From the NCBI GenBank assembly GCA_937930625.1, contig CALHBW010000395.1, positions 1 to 5,457 of the forward strand: a stretch of 5,457 bases of DNA. Direction: 5' to 3'. Position numbers and translations under genes: made by a program. Of the stretch, positions 5,376 to 5,457 are shown one piece after another; position 1 is the first letter of the stretch; the number at the start of each line of letters is the position of its first letter. The stretch is from an uncultured Saprospiraceae bacterium. Lineage in GTDB: Bacteria > Bacteroidota > Bacteroidia > Chitinophagales > Saprospiraceae. The notes beneath the pieces are model-generated. The model saw only the letters and a list, made by a program, of their open reading frames with translations. It ran no database searches and was not told where the DNA came from.

Positions 5376-5422
5376 TTCAATGAAATGGGCGTTTATCGGG
5401 TATAAATAACCATTTCATTGAA
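5376..5422. repeat. Perfect 13-bp inverted repeat with nested stem
   Basis: TTCAATGAAATGG (5376-5388) and CCATTTCATTGAA (5410-5422) are perfect reverse complements, 21 bases apart. Inside the loop TTTAT (5392-5396) and ATAAA (5402-5406) form a further 5-bp stem around CGGGT. The element lies about 180 bases beyond thyA and 35 bases from the window end. It may belong to the regulatory region of a gene to the right, or be a two-arm site bound by a regulator or recombinase. It is not followed by a T-run, so a plain intrinsic terminator on this strand is less likely. Confidence 0.6.
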
Positions 5423-5457
5423 GAAGTATAAAGGAAAAAAGGTATTATAAAATACGA

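Noticed and set aside
1..5457. tRNA, rRNA, riboswitch or site-specific recombinase genes
   Set aside because: No tRNA-like cloverleaf, rRNA segment, known riboswitch core or recombinase motif was seen on either strand by eye.

Overview
The window looks like chromosomal DNA of a Bacteroidota bacterium, possibly from the Saprospiria/Chitinophagia side. The support is indirect. The DNA is AT-rich, no gene has a clear Shine-Dalgarno sequence, and thyA is preceded by a TTTG-N21-TATTTTTG pair that fits the Bacteroidota -33/-7 promoter pattern. Intergenic spaces are filled with short ATTGGTTG/AATCAA-type repeats. I cannot fix the genus from sequence alone.

Layout, left to right. Bases 1-333 are non-coding and packed with inverted repeats. 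Bases 334-612 hold the first 91 or so residues of a protein resembling a 2-oxoglutarate/Fe(II)-oxygenase-like family, cut off just after a putative iron-binding HxD motif. It runs straight into xisH (602-967), which lacks the N-terminal ~20 residues usual in its family. xisH overlaps a complete xisI (943-1302). The two broken genes meet within a few bases, which looks like the scar of a deletion or insertion. After a 49-bp convergent gap with a terminator-like hairpin, a minus-strand gene (1352-4018) encodes a large ATPase with two complete CbbX/SpoVK-type AAA+ modules and a duplicated beta-rich N-terminal module. A 380-bp divergent intergenic region follows, then thyA (4399-5193), a full-length thymidylate synthase with every catalytic residue I checked in place. 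The last 264 bases are non-coding and carry a 123-nt imperfect palindrome and a separate perfect 13-bp inverted repeat.

Functionally these are separate units. ThyA is a housekeeping enzyme (dUMP to dTMP). The AAA+ protein is a predicted protein-remodelling motor with unknown substrate. XisH/XisI are named after proteins needed for excision of the fdxN element in heterocyst-forming cyanobacteria, but no recombinase, fdxN or other nitrogen-fixation gene is visible here. Their role in this organism is therefore open, and the truncated XisH may be dead. The most interesting points are the chimeric junction at about 600-607, the paired-module architecture of the ATPase, and the dense palindromic elements on both flanks.
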